Assembly (NCBI GenBank): GCA_009777135.1
Contig: WRMM01000131.1
Location: 1-6,255, forward strand
Length of the DNA: 6,255 bases
Direction: 5' to 3'
From: Candidatus Fibrimonadales bacterium
Lineage (GTDB): Bacteria > Fibrobacterota > Fibrobacteria > Fibrobacterales > Fibrobacteraceae
The notes beneath the pieces were generated by a model that did no database searches, had not been told where the DNA came from, and worked only from the letters and a program-made list of their open reading frames with translations. The translations under genes were made by a program, and so were the position numbers. This document shows positions 6,015-6,255 of the stretch, piece after piece; position 1 is the stretch's first letter; each line of letters starts with the position of its first letter.

Positions 6015-6020
6015 AATATA
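6015..6020 (-). promoter_or_regulatory. Candidate -10 element of lgt
   Basis: The minus strand reads TATATT, then six bases (CCCCTA), then the lgt ATG. The spacing is the same as at the TPR gene, again with a C-rich rather than a purine-rich gap. A start point at or beside the A of the ATG is predicted. There is no clear -35 at standard spacing. Confidence 0.5.
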
Positions 6021-6023
6021 GTA

Positions 6024-6039
6024 AAATTTGACCAAATTT
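6024..6039. promoter_or_regulatory. Perfect 16-bp dyad between divergent promoters
   Basis: AAATTTGACCAAATTT consists of two 7-base arms, AAATTTG and CAAATTT, around the two-base centre AC. It fills about half of the 33 bp separating the two facing -10 elements, so a protein bound here would touch both promoters. It could equally be a structural element, because the two AAATTT tracts are 10 bp apart, about one helical turn, which favours DNA bending. Confidence 0.4.
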
Positions 6040-6053
6040 CGTATTTGTTTTTC

Positions 6054-6059
6054 TAAATT
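6054..6059 (+). promoter_or_regulatory. Candidate -10 element of the gene at 6069
   Basis: A T run and a C precede TAAATT, which ends nine bases before the ATG. Transcription would begin two to four bases before the start codon. The bases between are A and T only, with no Shine-Dalgarno sequence. Confidence 0.45.
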
Positions 6060-6068
6060 ATTTAAAAT

Positions 6069-6255
6069 ATGAAAGCAGGTATCTCTTATTTTGGCGTGCG
6101 AAATCCTGAGTGGGTTCGCAAAGATATGAAGGCCGTTAAAGAAGCTGGTTTCAACTATGTTTTGCATACATTCTCGGAAGAAGACTTGCAATATTACCCA
6201 CAGACAATGAAAGAAATCATAGCTGTTTCCAAAGAAGAAGGGCTGAAAGTTTATG
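6069..6255 (+). CDS. N-terminal part of a conserved protein, probably TIM-barrel
   Basis: An open frame starts at ATG 6069 and runs off the window end after 62 complete codons. It opens with MKAGISYFGVRNPEWVRKDM, a short hydrophobic beta strand followed by an amphipathic helix. A second strand (NYVLHTFSEEDL, 29-40), a second helix (PQTMKEIIAVSKEEG) and a third strand (LKVY) follow. This strand-helix alternation with a polar loop after each strand is the start of a (beta/alpha)8 barrel, as in many glycoside hydrolases and sugar isomerases. The HTFSEEDL segment resembles uncharacterised conserved proteins I have seen, but I cannot name a function. No signal peptide is visible, so the product looks cytoplasmic. 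It is divergent from lgt with a 60-bp gap. Confidence 0.75.
   Translation, partial: MKAGISYFGVRNPEWVRKDMKAVKEAGFNYVLHTFSEEDLQYYPQTMKEIIAVSKEEGLKVY

Noticed and set aside
6009..6191. Extension of the lgt frame upstream to an ATG at 6189-6191 (61 more residues)
   Set aside because: The extra segment has no Lgt-like sequence, lies antisense to a better open frame starting at 6069, and would remove the shared promoter region. The Lgt family normally starts close to the MSWWNT position.

Overview
The window is a gene-dense bacterial chromosome segment, moderately AT-rich, holding five complete genes and the first part of a sixth. All belong to core housekeeping families except the last. The gene content is that of a diderm (Gram-negative-type) bacterium: an inner-membrane-anchored periplasmic foldase, a YfgM-like partner and prolipoprotein diacylglyceryl transferase. 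The protein style, the short heptamer repeats between genes and the CTA-type -10 elements set close to start codons remind me of Fibrobacter-like organisms. That assignment is an impression, not something the sequence proves.

Layout. Positions 1-283 hold no gene. They contain a roughly 145-bp block bounded by two inverted 29-bp copies of a hairpin repeat, a perfect DnaA box, and a possible weak terminator for the operon that follows. Positions 284-2436 (minus strand) are a two-gene operon, yqgF (ruvX) then dnaG, with a TAATG stop/start overlap. Positions 2437-2638 are a divergent promoter region with two patches of 7-bp repeats. Positions 2639-5193 (plus strand) are a second two-gene operon: a membrane-anchored TPR protein resembling YfgM, then a PpiD-like parvulin-domain foldase. 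Positions 5181-6008 (minus strand) are lgt, which runs head-on into the ppiD-like gene with a 13-bp overlap of the two 3' ends. Positions 6009-6068 are a very short divergent promoter region with a perfect 16-bp dyad. From 6069 to the window end is the start of an unrecognised but conserved-looking gene, probably a TIM-barrel protein.

How the genes work together. The first operon joins replication priming (DnaG) to an RNase-H-fold nuclease implicated in 16S rRNA maturation and Holliday junction processing. The second joins two proteins that in E. coli form a periplasmic chaperone pair at the SecYEG translocon, so it looks like a module for folding newly exported proteins. Next to it is lgt, the first enzyme of lipoprotein maturation, which also acts on freshly translocated proteins.

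The most interesting signal is regulatory. All four genes that begin a transcription unit have a TAnnTT hexamer ending 6 to 9 bases before the ATG and no Shine-Dalgarno sequence, whereas both downstream operon genes have purine-rich ribosome binding sites. This predicts leaderless or nearly leaderless mRNAs for first genes. I saw no tRNA, rRNA, CRISPR array, transposase or phage gene.
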